A DNA stretch of 64,000 bases from Butyrivibrio fibrisolvens (GCF_037113525.1 NZ_CP146963.1:4340001-4404000); one strand, 5' to 3'. Shown: positions 26,228 to 34,965, counted from the first letter of the stretch. Notes: a model not told the origin generated them from the sequence alone. Made by a program: numbers and translations.

Positions 26228-26254
26228 TAAAGAGTACTCATTAAGGAGCAAGCT

Positions 26255-27121
26255 ATGAGGAATAATTCAGAGATCTGGTTTTCAGACCAGCAGACAGACA
26301 GCGTATCTCTCAATATAAGAGTTACAAATCAGCTGTATCATGGTATAAGCGAATTTCAGGAAATTGATGTTTTCCAGTCAGAATCCTTTGGTAAATTCCT
26401 GGTTCTTGATGGTGAAGTTCTTTTTTCAGAATCAGATGAATTCATTTATAATGAAATGGTAGCCCATGTACCAATGGCTGTTCATCCACATGTCAAAAAA
26501 GTCCTTATCATCGGTGGTGGTGACGGAGGCGTTGCAACAGAGTTCACTTCCTATCCGGAGATCGAACAGATCGATGTTGTAGAGCCTGACGAGCAGATGG
26601 TTGAAGTCTGCAGGGAATTTTTCCCGGAAAGTACCAAGGGCTTTGATGATGAGCGTGTACAGATTTCCTATCAGGACGGTCTTCGTTTTGTAAGAGGAAG
26701 AGAGAACGAATACGACATTATCATCAACGATGCTACAGATCCTTTCGGACATTCAGAAGGTCTTTTTACAAAAGAGTTCTATGGGAGCTGCTACAGAGCA
26801 CTTAAGAGCGACGGTATCATGGTGTACCAGCACGGAAGCCCATTCTTTGATGAAGAAGAATCCGTCTTTCGTTCAATGCACAGGAAGGTATTCAAGACTT
26901 TCCCGATAAGCCGTGTATATCAGGCTCACGTTCCTACCTGTTCTTCAGGTTACTGGACCTTCGGTTTTGCAAGTAAGAAATATCATCCTATCACCGACTT
27001 CGATGAAGCAAGATGGAATGAAAGAAATATAAAGACTGAGTATTATACAACTTCTCTTCACAGAGCAGCATTCATGCTTCCAAGGTATGTTGTTGATATA
27101 CTTCATGAAGAGGAATATTAA
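26255..27121 (+). CDS. speE: Polyamine aminopropyltransferase (spermidine synthase family)
   Basis: Transfers an aminopropyl group from decarboxylated S-adenosylmethionine to a diamine or agmatine. It is a 288-residue Rossmann-like enzyme: VLIIGGGDGGVATEFTSYP (cofactor loop), DVVEPDEQMVEVC (ribose-binding Asp/Glu) and NDATDPFGHSEGLF (the usual catalytic D-x-TDP). A short N-terminal beta domain precedes it (about 1-65). AAGGAG lies 7 bp before the ATG. Its co-location with a carboxynorspermidine-synthase type gene means two spermidine routes may coexist. SpeD, which makes the donor, is not in the window. Confidence 0.9.
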   Translation: MRNNSEIWFSDQQTDSVSLNIRVTNQLYHGISEFQEIDVFQSESFGKFLVLDGEVLFSESDEFIYNEMVAHVPMAVHPHVKKVLIIGGGDGGVATEFTSYPEIEQIDVVEPDEQMVEVCREFFPESTKGFDDERVQISYQDGLRFVRGRENEYDIIINDATDPFGHSEGLFTKEFYGSCYRALKSDGIMVYQHGSPFFDEEESVFRSMHRKVFKTFPISRVYQAHVPTCSSGYWTFGFASKKYHPITDFDEARWNERNIKTEYYTTSLHRAAFMLPRYVVDILHEEEY

Positions 27122-27259
27122 AGAGCGTTTTTAATAAGATACTACATTTAGAAACACTATATTAAAAGTATATCTTCTTTTGATATAACCCAATGGATTG
27201 AAGATCCAAAAAATATACTAATTTTGGTTATGCCTTAAATGGCAGAAAGGAATTGCCTT

Positions 27260-28519
27260 ATGTCCAGATTACTTATAATCGGATGCGGCGGTGTCGCACA
27301 GGTAGCTATTGCAAAATGTTGTCAGAACAGTGATGTATTCACAGAAATCTGCATCGCTTCAAGAACAAAGTCAAAGTGTGACGACGTTGCTAATAAGCTC
27401 AAAGATACTACAAAGACAAAGATCACAACAGCGCAGATCGATGCAGAAGATGTTCCTGCTCTTACTGCTCTTATCAAAGAATATAAGCCTGATGCAGTAC
27501 TTAACGTAGCTCTTCCATATCAGGATCTTACTATCATGGATGCATGCCTTGCAGCAGGCGTTCACTATATCGATACAGCTAACTATGAGCCTGAAGATAC
27601 AGATGATCCAGAGTGGAGAAAAATCTATGACAAGCGCTGCAAAGAAGCTGGATTTTCTGCTTACTTTGATTACAGCTGGCAGTGGGCTTATCAGGACAAG
27701 TTCAAGGAAGCCGGCCTTACAGCTCTTCTCGGAACAGGTTTTGATCCCGGCGTAACATCTGTATTCGCAGCATATGCTAAGAAACACTATTTCGATACTA
27801 TTGATACAATTGATATCCTTGACTGCAACGGCGGTGACCACGGATATGCATTTGCAACAAACTTCAATCCTGAGATCAACCTTCGTGAGGTTTCAGCCCC
27901 TGGTTCATACTGGGAAGACGGCCACTGGGTTGAGATTCCTGCAATGAGCATCAAGAGAGAATATAACTTTGATCAGGTTGGTATGAAGGATATGTACCTT
28001 CTCCACCACGAAGAGATCGAAGCTCTTGCAAAGAACATGCCTGAAGTTAAACGTATCCGTTTCTTCATGACATTTGGTCAGAGCTATCTTGATCATATGA
28101 GATGTCTTGAGGATGTTGGAATGCTTTCAACAGTTCCGATCAAGTTCCAGGGACAGGATATCGTTCCGATCCAGTTCCTTAAGGCTCTTCTTCCAGATCC
28201 TGCAACTCTTGGACCAAGAACTAAGGGTAAGACTAATATCGGTTGTATCTTCACTGGTAAAAAAGATGGCAAAGAACGTAAGATCTACATCTACAATGTA
28301 TGTGACCACGAGGAATGCTACAAGGAAGTTGGTTCACAGGCAATCAGCTATACAACTGGTGTTCCGGCTATGATTGGTTCTATGATGGTTGTATCAGGTC
28401 TTTGGAAAGAGCCTGGAGTATTTACAACTGATGAATTTGATCCAGACCCATACATGGAAGCTCTCAACAAGTGGGGCCTCCCATGGGTAGTAGAGGAAAA
28501 TCCGATACTTGTAGACTGA
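27260..28519 (+). CDS. Carboxynorspermidine/carboxyspermidine synthase-type dehydrogenase (saccharopine dehydrogenase family)
   Basis: NADPH-dependent condensation of aspartate semialdehyde with a diamine (or agmatine) to give a carboxylated polyamine. The 419-residue protein has the Rossmann start LLIIGCGGVAQVAIAKC, the family segment LNVALPYQDLTIMDACLAAG, ALLGTGFDPGVTSVFAAY, and MTFGQSYLDHMRCLEDVGM. AAAGGAA lies before the ATG at 27260; the ATG at 27239 is less likely. The decarboxylase partner (NspC) that usually follows is absent here: the stop is at once followed by the second long inverted repeat. Confidence 0.88.
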   Translation: MSRLLIIGCGGVAQVAIAKCCQNSDVFTEICIASRTKSKCDDVANKLKDTTKTKITTAQIDAEDVPALTALIKEYKPDAVLNVALPYQDLTIMDACLAAGVHYIDTANYEPEDTDDPEWRKIYDKRCKEAGFSAYFDYSWQWAYQDKFKEAGLTALLGTGFDPGVTSVFAAYAKKHYFDTIDTIDILDCNGGDHGYAFATNFNPEINLREVSAPGSYWEDGHWVEIPAMSIKREYNFDQVGMKDMYLLHHEEIEALAKNMPEVKRIRFFMTFGQSYLDHMRCLEDVGMLSTVPIKFQGQDIVPIQFLKALLPDPATLGPRTKGKTNIGCIFTGKKDGKERKIYIYNVCDHEECYKEVGSQAISYTTGVPAMIGSMMVVSGLWKEPGVFTTDEFDPDPYMEALNKWGLPWVVEENPILVD

Positions 28520-28783
28520 TAATAGGGGATAGGTTTTCGTAAAAGCCAGAGGCCGGCAGTTGATAAGGCTTTTTGGAATGTTGAAAATATCATAATTCAA
28601 GGCTTAATATCTGGCGTTATATATTCTGGGATCCGAAACTCGCTTCGCTCAAACAGGCGGATCCCAAGCAGAATATATAACGCCATCTATTAAGCTCTTG
28701 AATTTAATGATATTTTCAAAAATTCCAAAATGCCTTATCAACTGCCGGCCTCTGTGGTTTTTCGAAAAATATACACTATTATC
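28518..28783. repeat. Long inverted repeat with conserved core, copy 2
   Basis: The left arm starts at the stop codon of the dehydrogenase gene (28518) and runs to about 28633; the right arm is about 28659-28783. Complementarity is high but imperfect, with bulges. The core 28622-28675 matches copy 1 (7558-7611) at 42 of 54 bases. Inner stem bases change together: GGGGTCTG/CAGACCCC in copy 1, GGGATCCG/CGGATCCC here. The loop GAAACTCGCT-n-CGCTCA is kept. It separates convergent genes, as copy 1 does. Confidence 0.88.
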
Positions 28784-28883
28784 AGTGTACTGCGTCATTT
28801 GAGCAACTCGCAGCTTTGGAGCTTAAATAGCGATAGCGTTTCATATAATTTTTGATTTTTATAAAAGTCTTATCAAATAGACA
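28784..28883. other. Gap between long inverted repeat and acetyltransferase gene
   Basis: 100 bp. I see no gene or clear signal in it. Confidence 0.5.
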
Positions 28884-29465
28884 TTAACGCTCAAGGGCAG
28901 GAAAAGGAACTATATCCTTGGCATCTTGCTCGTGGTCCTTAATTATCTTCTCCATCCAAACCATGTCGTACCAGCGGTGGAATTTATAGCCGCATTTGGT
29001 GAATCTTCCAATTAGCTTATAGCCCATGTGTTCGTGGAAGTGAATGCTGTTATTGGTCAGGTACTCATCTTCTACTTCGGGGGCGCCTATGCATGCGTAG
29101 AGGTTTGTTATGCCTTGCTTTTTGGAGATGTCTTCAAGGATTTCGTAGAGCTTTCTGCCAAGGCCCAATCCTTTGGCTTTATCTGAAAGGTATATGGACA
29201 TTTCAGCGGACCATTCGTAGGCTTTTCGCACATGGAATGCGCTGGTATAGGCGTAGCCGATTATTTCGTTGTCCTTTTCTACTACAAGATAAGGGTACTT
29301 TCCTGTTATAGCCTTAATTCTGTTTTCGAATTCAGTTACTGATGGTACCTCGTATTCATATGTGATAGCGGTCTTTTCTACGTAATATCTGTAGATTTCT
29401 ACAAGAGAAGGCGCATCAGAAAACTGTACTGGCCTGATTGTTACTGTATTGTCCTGAAATATCAT
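28884..29465 (-). CDS. GNAT N-acetyltransferase, phosphinothricin acetyltransferase (MnaT/YncA) family
   Basis: Acetyl-CoA dependent N-acetyltransferase of 193 residues. The family start is TIRPVQFSDAPSLVEIYRYY, followed by TAITYEYEVPSVTEF, the acetyl-CoA loop DKAKGLGLGRKLYE (Q/RxxGxG/A type) and a late HEHMGYKLIGRFTKCGYKF. These match the PAT/YncA group, which acetylates phosphinothricin-like or methionine-derived amines. The true substrate is uncertain. It is a single gene, convergent with the polyamine operon across the long inverted repeat. Confidence 0.85.
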   Translation of the reverse strand: MIFQDNTVTIRPVQFSDAPSLVEIYRYYVEKTAITYEYEVPSVTEFENRIKAITGKYPYLVVEKDNEIIGYAYTSAFHVRKAYEWSAEMSIYLSDKAKGLGLGRKLYEILEDISKKQGITNLYACIGAPEVEDEYLTNNSIHFHEHMGYKLIGRFTKCGYKFHRWYDMVWMEKIIKDHEQDAKDIVPFPALER

Positions 29466-29561
29466 GATTAAGCCACTCCTAAATTGTGCTTTACACTGTT
29501 TTTGACATTATAGCACGATACTGCAAAAAGAATAGGGACATATGAATTTATATTCCACATC

Positions 29562-29606
29562 AAAAGGGATATCGCGTTTGATTCAATAATCAAATACGAT
29601 ATCCCT
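29562..29606 (-). terminator. Terminator of the LRR operon
   Basis: A near-perfect 19-bp stem (29565-29583 with 29588-29606), loop CAAT, and T4 on the minus strand (29562-29565). It lies about 20 bp past the stop at 29626. Confidence 0.75.
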
Positions 29607-29625
29607 AAAAGTCAGCTTTTGGATT

Positions 29626-30231
29626 TCATTCCATAAAATCTGGATTTAATGCATCTTGTTCAAGTTTACTCATATATCTATTAAAATTTTTTTCTACCCC
29701 CTCATGTAGTTCAGAATCAGCACTGTGCCTTAAAATTTCAGAATATGTACATCTTATAAGAGGCTCTGGTACATCCTTTATAGAATTATAACTACCTGAA
29801 ATATGTTCGCTATTATTACAACCATAAACAAATGCATTAATAGCGCTTTCTATTTCTTCTTCACTATACCCATTAAATATTCCCAATATCTTTGTATTTG
29901 TTTGTATGTTATCGATAATCTCTGAATCACTTATTATACTCTCAAGTTTCGCTAGTACCTCTTCCTGATTATCTTCAAAGAAAACAGAACACCCGTATTC
30001 ATCCCAGATTTTAATACATTCAGCAGTATAATAATTTTTACTATCAAATCCGAAGCATGAGGCATTCTTTTCTTGAAAATCATGCGAAATATTACATACT
30101 ACTGCGTATGCAATTATAATACCTATTTCTACAAGAAAAATTGCAACCTCTTTCCTCTCTCCTATTTTCCTAAAAATATTACAAAACATTTTTCTTATAT
30201 TGCATAAAATATCGTTTATATTTATTTCCAT
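29626..30231 (-). CDS. Membrane-anchored protein of unknown function
   Basis: 201 residues, third gene of the LRR operon. One membrane segment lies near residues 28-46 (VAIFLVEIGIIIAYAVVC), with a short basic cytoplasmic N-terminus. The C-terminal domain of about 150 residues lies outside the membrane by the positive-inside rule; it is acidic and has scattered cysteines. I do not recognise the family. GAGG lies 6 bp before the ATG at 30231, 1 bp past the upstream stop, so it is translated together with the LRR gene. Confidence 0.65.
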   Translation of the reverse strand: MEININDILCNIRKMFCNIFRKIGERKEVAIFLVEIGIIIAYAVVCNISHDFQEKNASCFGFDSKNYYTAECIKIWDEYGCSVFFEDNQEEVLAKLESIISDSEIIDNIQTNTKILGIFNGYSEEEIESAINAFVYGCNNSEHISGSYNSIKDVPEPLIRCTYSEILRHSADSELHEGVEKNFNRYMSKLEQDALNPDFME

Positions 30232-30232
30232 A

Positions 30233-31207
30233 TCATTCCTCATTTGCATATACGACTTTATCGGTTACAGAATTAGTCTTTTCTTCACATATCGTTTTTT
30301 CTTCAGATGTCATTGCTCTAAATTTGATATTATTTTCTTTGCAGAATGATTCAAGGAATGATCCTTCCGGAGCAACAATAGTTCCTTTTATATCATTAAC
30401 ATCATAATCGTCAATTTCAATTTCGCTCATAACAGGGCAATAAACTGTTGTATTCTCAGTTATAAAAGGATCTATCCTAACTATTGTTGAAGGATAGTAA
30501 ATTAATCTGTCATCTGTTTTTTCATCATAAGAATCATACAAAGAAGATTCACATACACTTTTTATTCCTTCAGGAATAACTATAGAATCTGTATCACCAT
30601 TATAAAACAGAAGAATTTCATCACCTGCAATATAGTATTCATCTGTTTTATGGTTATATTCAAACAAAGTTGTTTCAAAAGCACCCAAGCCAATGTAGGT
30701 AACAGAATCTGGTATATAAATATTCTCCAGCGAAACACAACCTGAAAAAGCACCAACTTCAATTCGTTCAGCAGATTCAGGTAGCACTACGTTATTCAGG
30801 TTTATGCACCTCGAAAACCCATCAACAGATTTGCAAATACTATTTTCTGAAAAGGTAAGCTGTTCCAAATTGGCACACCCATCAAAAGATGGTATTACTT
30901 GAACATCTTCAGATATATATACTGACGTTATATTTCCATTATCCTGATAAACACCGTCATCAATATCTGAAATCGTAAGAAACATTAAACGAGATGGAAC
31001 TATGATGTTTTGATCATTTCCTGTATATTCTGTAACCTTAATATTTCCAAAAGGAAGAGGATTAATCAAGTACTTATAATTATCCAAAACCCCAATACTA
31101 ACAGGAAGCAAAATACAAATAATAATAGCATAGGCTAATATGATATCTATTATCCAAAGAGCAACTTTTAAAGGCATTAAACTTTTCCAATAATTATCCC
31201 TCTTCAT
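30233..31207 (-). CDS. BspA-like leucine-rich repeat (LRR_5) membrane protein
   Basis: 324 residues. One membrane helix (about residues 15-38, ALWIIDIILAYAIIICILLP) anchors an outward-facing chain of LRR_5 (Treponema pallidum type) repeats: CANLEQLTF, CINLNNVVLPESAERIEVGA and CVSLENIYIPDSVTYIGLGA. The first Cys of each unit follows the usual F/GCxxL pattern. Such repeats bind proteins or surfaces. The gene overlaps the 50-residue gene upstream by 14 bp and abuts the membrane protein downstream. An in-frame extension to 31267 would run deep into the upstream gene and is rejected. Confidence 0.75.
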   Translation of the reverse strand: MKRDNYWKSLMPLKVALWIIDIILAYAIIICILLPVSIGVLDNYKYLINPLPFGNIKVTEYTGNDQNIIVPSRLMFLTISDIDDGVYQDNGNITSVYISEDVQVIPSFDGCANLEQLTFSENSICKSVDGFSRCINLNNVVLPESAERIEVGAFSGCVSLENIYIPDSVTYIGLGAFETTLFEYNHKTDEYYIAGDEILLFYNGDTDSIVIPEGIKSVCESSLYDSYDEKTDDRLIYYPSTIVRIDPFITENTTVYCPVMSEIEIDDYDVNDIKGTIVAPEGSFLESFCKENNIKFRAMTSEEKTICEEKTNSVTDKVVYANEE

Positions 31208-31346
31208 CGTCTTCACTTTCTCCATTTTCCTCGATTTCTCCTTTAATTTTTCCCTTGTTAATAACATCTTCTGTTGCGCTCAGCGCAGCCTCATGCTGCA
31301 TTCTTACTTCCTCGAGCATATCGAGGTTCATTTTGATTCTTCCCAT
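31194..31346 (-). CDS. Small acidic-tailed protein, first gene of LRR operon
   Basis: 50 residues starting MGRIKMNLDMLEEVRMQHEA, helical, with an acidic end rich in Glu, Asp and Gly. GGAG lies 5 bp before the ATG at 31346; the longer in-frame start at 31430 lacks a ribosome site. The opening is like those of small type-VII-secretion-associated (WXG100-related) helical proteins of Firmicutes, but it is too short and has no WXG motif, so this is only a suggestion. The end overlaps the LRR gene, which indicates coupling. Confidence 0.6.
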   Translation of the reverse strand: MGRIKMNLDMLEEVRMQHEAALSATEDVINKGKIKGEIEENGESEDDEEG

Positions 31347-31430
31347 TCCGTCTCCTAAAAATATATTAAAAATGATTTCTAACTCTGAAAAAGTAAAAAA
31401 CTCCCCACAATATTGTACATATGTCTGCAT

Positions 31431-31479
31431 ATTATAGGATTCTCATCTGACGAAATGCATTTTTTATACGATGAACTGC
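31431..31479 (-). promoter_or_regulatory. LRR operon promoter with LytTR-type direct repeats
   Basis: On the minus strand: GCAGTTCAT (31471-31479) and GCATTTCGT (31450-31458), exactly 21 bp apart, then 13 bp and a TATAAT -10 box (31431-31436). Family knowledge: LytTR regulators such as AgrA bind paired 9-mers (about WMMGTTNRK) with 21-bp period just upstream of the -10 region. The two repeats match 8 and 7 of 9 positions. Confidence 0.55.
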
Positions 31480-31630
31480 ATTTTTATTACAAATAATTCT
31501 GAAAGATTCATTGTATAATCAATCATTTTTATATAAACTTTCAGCCTTATATATGATATAATCTTTGTGGCTAAGAAACTCGTTTTTAATTTCGGGTTTC
31601 CAGACTGAATATTTACTACCGAAGGTAACT

Positions 31631-32404
31631 ATGACGACTTTTACTAAACATAAAGCTAAAAAAATAATACTGTGCATAGCGCTTGCCTTGTTACTGCTTA
31701 TAGCATCATCCGCCATTGCATTTAAGATATACGCATCAAACTATTACAAGGCTGATGCAGGTATTATCTCAGAAATCGAATCACAGCATGCTGCTACAGT
31801 TACTGAATATAATGAGGATACTCTTTTATTCGTACCAGCAGATGAAAATAAGATAAAAGCGGGTATCGTTTTTTATCCGGGTGGAAAGGTTGAATATACT
31901 GCTTATTCGGGGCTTATGTACGAGCTGGCTCAAAGAGGATATATGTGTATTCTTACAAGGATGCCGGAGAATCTGGCATTTCTTGATATTGATGCAGCTG
32001 ATGGCTACGACGACTTAATATCAAGTGTTCCTTCCTGGTATATTGCAGGGCATTCGCTTGGCGGTGTTGCGGCAGGTATGTATATAGGCGATCTTATAGA
32101 AAATGGCGATACTATGCCATTCGACGGTATCATACTTTTGGCTTCGTATATTACTGAAGATCTTTCTGACACAGACCTTAAGCTCTTATCTATATATGGG
32201 TCAAATGATGGTGTTATAAATCTTGAAAGTTACAAAGAAAACAAGGTTAACTGGCCAGCCGACAATACCGAATACATCCTTGACGGAGGTATACATTCCT
32301 TCTTTGGATGCTATGGTATTCAGTCAGGGGACGGAAAGCCTGCCATGACTAATGTAGAGCAGATCAGACAGACTGCGGCCATAATCGACTCCTGGATTCA
32401 GTGA
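31631..32404 (+). CDS. Membrane-anchored alpha/beta hydrolase
   Basis: 257 residues. A basic N-terminus and one hydrophobic segment (about residues 10-36, IILCIALALLLLIASSAIAF) anchor the hydrolase outside the membrane, or serve as an uncleaved signal. The nucleophile elbow is AGHSLGGVAAGMY (Ser in GHSLG). A likely acid Asp lies in YGSNDGVI and the catalytic His in GGIHSFFGCYG near the C-terminus. It belongs to the Abhydrolase_5 type with unknown substrate, perhaps esters or lipids. AAGG lies 5 bp before the ATG at 31631; an upstream ATG at 31565 has poor support. It is divergent from the LRR operon. Confidence 0.82.
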   Translation: MTTFTKHKAKKIILCIALALLLLIASSAIAFKIYASNYYKADAGIISEIESQHAATVTEYNEDTLLFVPADENKIKAGIVFYPGGKVEYTAYSGLMYELAQRGYMCILTRMPENLAFLDIDAADGYDDLISSVPSWYIAGHSLGGVAAGMYIGDLIENGDTMPFDGIILLASYITEDLSDTDLKLLSIYGSNDGVINLESYKENKVNWPADNTEYILDGGIHSFFGCYGIQSGDGKPAMTNVEQIRQTAAIIDSWIQ

Positions 32405-32491
32405 TTCTATCATAGCCACGCTGTAAAGCCTCCTAATCAGTAACTGATAAAGCTTTCAACATAAGTAAAATAAGCCTCTCAGGCTATGTAT

Positions 32492-32522
32492 TTCTTGAAA
32501 TAATAATTCAAGAAGGTATAAT
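32492..32522 (+). promoter_or_regulatory. Palindromic operator in the feoAB promoter
   Basis: TTCTTGAA-ATAATAA-TTCAAGAA (32492-32514), a perfect 8-bp inverted repeat, directly followed by TATAAT (32517-32522) and then AAGGAAGAGG before the ATG. It would cover the -35 and spacer, as a repressor site. An iron regulator (Fur or DtxR type) is likely from context, but the sequence is not a standard Fur box. Confidence 0.6.
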
Positions 32523-32547
32523 TTTACTCATAAGGAAGAGGTTTACT

Positions 32548-34851
32548 ATGAGACTTGATGAGTTAAAGATTGGCGAAAAGGCTAGAATTGATACAGTAGG
32601 CGGCAAGGGTGCTACAAGGCAGCACTTTCTTGATATGGGTGTAATACCCGGTGCAAAGCTTGAAATAATCAAGTTTGCACCTATGGGCGATCCCGTGGAG
32701 ATTCAGATCCACGGTTATTCATTGACCCTCAGACTTGATGATGCAAAACAGATTGAAGTTACTAAGATCACCAAGGCTGCGGAATCCGATTCACATCATA
32801 CAGACAGATCATCCAAAGAAGATAAAATAGAACTTCCCAAAGACAGGGTTCTCAAATTTGCTCTTGTTGGTAATCAGAACAGCGGTAAGACCACTCTTTT
32901 CAACAGACTTACAGGAGCCAATCAGCATGTCGGAAACTTCCCGGGAGTAACAGTTGACCGTAAAGATGGTTCTATCATAGGCTATCCAAACACTGTCATC
33001 ACAGATCTTCCCGGAATCTACTCCATGTCTCCATATTCAAGCGAAGAGCTTGTCTCAAGAAATTTCGTTCTGCACGATAAGCCGGACGCGATCATAAATA
33101 TCGTTGATGCTACCAATATCGAAAGAAACCTGTATCTTACCATGCAGCTTCTTGAGATGGATCGTCCGATGGTAGTTGCTCTTAATATGATGGACGAGCT
33201 TACAGGTAACGGCGGCTCTATCAACATTAAGAAGATGACAGAAATGCTGGGCGTTCCTGTTGTTCCGATTTCTGCTGCCAAGAACTCAGGTGTCAACGAG
33301 CTTGTACATCAGGCTCTATCTGTTGCCAAGAATAGAACACTTCCTAAGAAACAGGACTTTTGTCTTGAAGATGAAAACGGCGGTGCCGTACACAGGTGCC
33401 TTCACGGCGTAGGTCACTTTATCGAAGACCACGCTAAGAGCAGAGATCTTCCTGTAAGGTTTGTTTCAAGTAAGATAATCGAAGGCGATAAGCAGATAAT
33501 CCGACAGCTTAAGCTTGACCAGAACGAGCTTGAAACGATTGAACATATAACCATTCAGATGGAAAAAGAAAGAAACCTTGACAGGAGCGCTGCTATCGCT
33601 GATATGCGCTTTGCCTATATCGGAAGGGTTTCCAAAGAATGTGTTAAAAAACCTCACGAAAGTAAAGAAAGAATCAGAAGTGAAAAAATAGACAGCATAC
33701 TCACCGGCAAGTACACAGCAATTCCGGTATTTGTACTTATTATGGGACTTGTCTTCTATCTGACCTTCAATGTAATAGGGGCAGCACTTCAGGAATGGCT
33801 TGAAATGGGCATTGATTCCCTGGCCCAGCTTGTAGAAAAACTTCTTGTATCGCTTAATGTTAATGCCGTAATCCAAAGCCTTGTAATAGATGGTATATTT
33901 GCAGGTGTCGGAAGTGTTTTAAGCTTCCTTCCTATCGTAGTAGTAATGTTCTTCTTTTTATCACTGCTCGAAGACAGCGGATATATTGCAAGAGTTGCAT
34001 TTTTTATGGACAAGCTTCTTAGGAAAATAGGTCTTTCCGGAAGAAGTATAGTTCCTCTTCTCATAGGCTTTGGATGTACAGTCCCTGCTGTTATGTCATC
34101 ACGTACTCTTCCAAGTGAAAGAGACCGTAAGATGACTATCCTTCTAACACCATTTATGAGCTGTACAGCTAAGCTCCCGATATATGCATTTTTTGTAAAT
34201 GCTTTTTTCCCAGAGCATGGTGGAATTGTTATGACAGGAATTTATTTACTTGGCATAGTAGTTGGAATCCTTATGGCACTTGTATACCGCAAGTTTATAT
34301 TCAAGGGCGAAGCCGTTCCTTTCGTTATGGAGCTTCCAAACTACAGACTTCCAGGACTTCAGAGCACCTTCCAGCTTATGTGGGAGAAGGCTAAAGATTT
34401 CCTTCAGAAGGCGTTTACAGTTATCTTTGTAGCTACAATTATCGTGTGGTTCCTGCAGAGCTTTAACTTCCATTTCGACCTTGTTACTGACTCTAAGGAC
34501 AGCATCATTGCTTTTATATCCGGAATAATCGCTCCTGTTCTTCGTCCTCTTGGCATCGGAGACTGGAGGATCGTCACAGCTCTTATAAGCGGATTTATGG
34601 CAAAAGAAAGCGTCGTTTCTGTTTTGGAAATATTGTTTGGTTCTGAAGGCGGCGTTTCAGAAGTACTGTCTCCTCTTTCAGCGGGAGTACTTCTTGTATT
34701 CAGTCTTCTGTATACTCCATGCGTTGCTGCTGTTGCTTCTATCAAAAGAGAACTCGGTGTTAAGTGGGCAGGCTTTGTAGTCCTGTGGCAGTGCATAGTT
34801 GCATGGATCATCGCATTCGGATTTAAGCTAATAATAGGATTGTTAGTTTGA
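32548..34851 (+). CDS. feoB: Ferrous iron transporter FeoB with fused N-terminal FeoA
   Basis: Imports Fe(II) across the cell membrane. The 767-residue protein has FeoA SH3-like domain at residues 1-75, a linker, then the FeoB G domain from about 103: G1 GNQNSGKTTLFNRLTG, G3 DLPGIYSMSP, G4 NMMDE, G5 SAAKNSG. A helical spacer follows, and the transport domain begins near residue 395 with about eight membrane segments, including the Gate motifs GFGCTVPAVMSSRTL and FMSCTAKLPIYAF with their conserved Cys. FeoA-FeoB fusion is known in Clostridia and Bacteroidetes. A terminator follows at 34936. Confidence 0.96.
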   Translation: MRLDELKIGEKARIDTVGGKGATRQHFLDMGVIPGAKLEIIKFAPMGDPVEIQIHGYSLTLRLDDAKQIEVTKITKAAESDSHHTDRSSKEDKIELPKDRVLKFALVGNQNSGKTTLFNRLTGANQHVGNFPGVTVDRKDGSIIGYPNTVITDLPGIYSMSPYSSEELVSRNFVLHDKPDAIINIVDATNIERNLYLTMQLLEMDRPMVVALNMMDELTGNGGSINIKKMTEMLGVPVVPISAAKNSGVNELVHQALSVAKNRTLPKKQDFCLEDENGGAVHRCLHGVGHFIEDHAKSRDLPVRFVSSKIIEGDKQIIRQLKLDQNELETIEHITIQMEKERNLDRSAAIADMRFAYIGRVSKECVKKPHESKERIRSEKIDSILTGKYTAIPVFVLIMGLVFYLTFNVIGAALQEWLEMGIDSLAQLVEKLLVSLNVNAVIQSLVIDGIFAGVGSVLSFLPIVVVMFFFLSLLEDSGYIARVAFFMDKLLRKIGLSGRSIVPLLIGFGCTVPAVMSSRTLPSERDRKMTILLTPFMSCTAKLPIYAFFVNAFFPEHGGIVMTGIYLLGIVVGILMALVYRKFIFKGEAVPFVMELPNYRLPGLQSTFQLMWEKAKDFLQKAFTVIFVATIIVWFLQSFNFHFDLVTDSKDSIIAFISGIIAPVLRPLGIGDWRIVTALISGFMAKESVVSVLEILFGSEGGVSEVLSPLSAGVLLVFSLLYTPCVAAVASIKRELGVKWAGFVVLWQCIVAWIIAFGFKLIIGLLV

Positions 34852-34935
34852 ACCTGGACTATCGCTTTTATAGCAGAATTATTATTTTGATAACAATTTA
34901 ATTCCTACATTCAGAATACAATTCGTAACATCAAG

Positions 34936-34965
34936 GGACAGCGAACCAGTGCTGTCCTTTTTTTT
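34936..34965 (+). terminator. Terminator after feoB
   Basis: GGACAGC / GCTGTCC (34936-34942, 34951-34957) followed by T8. Confidence 0.92.
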
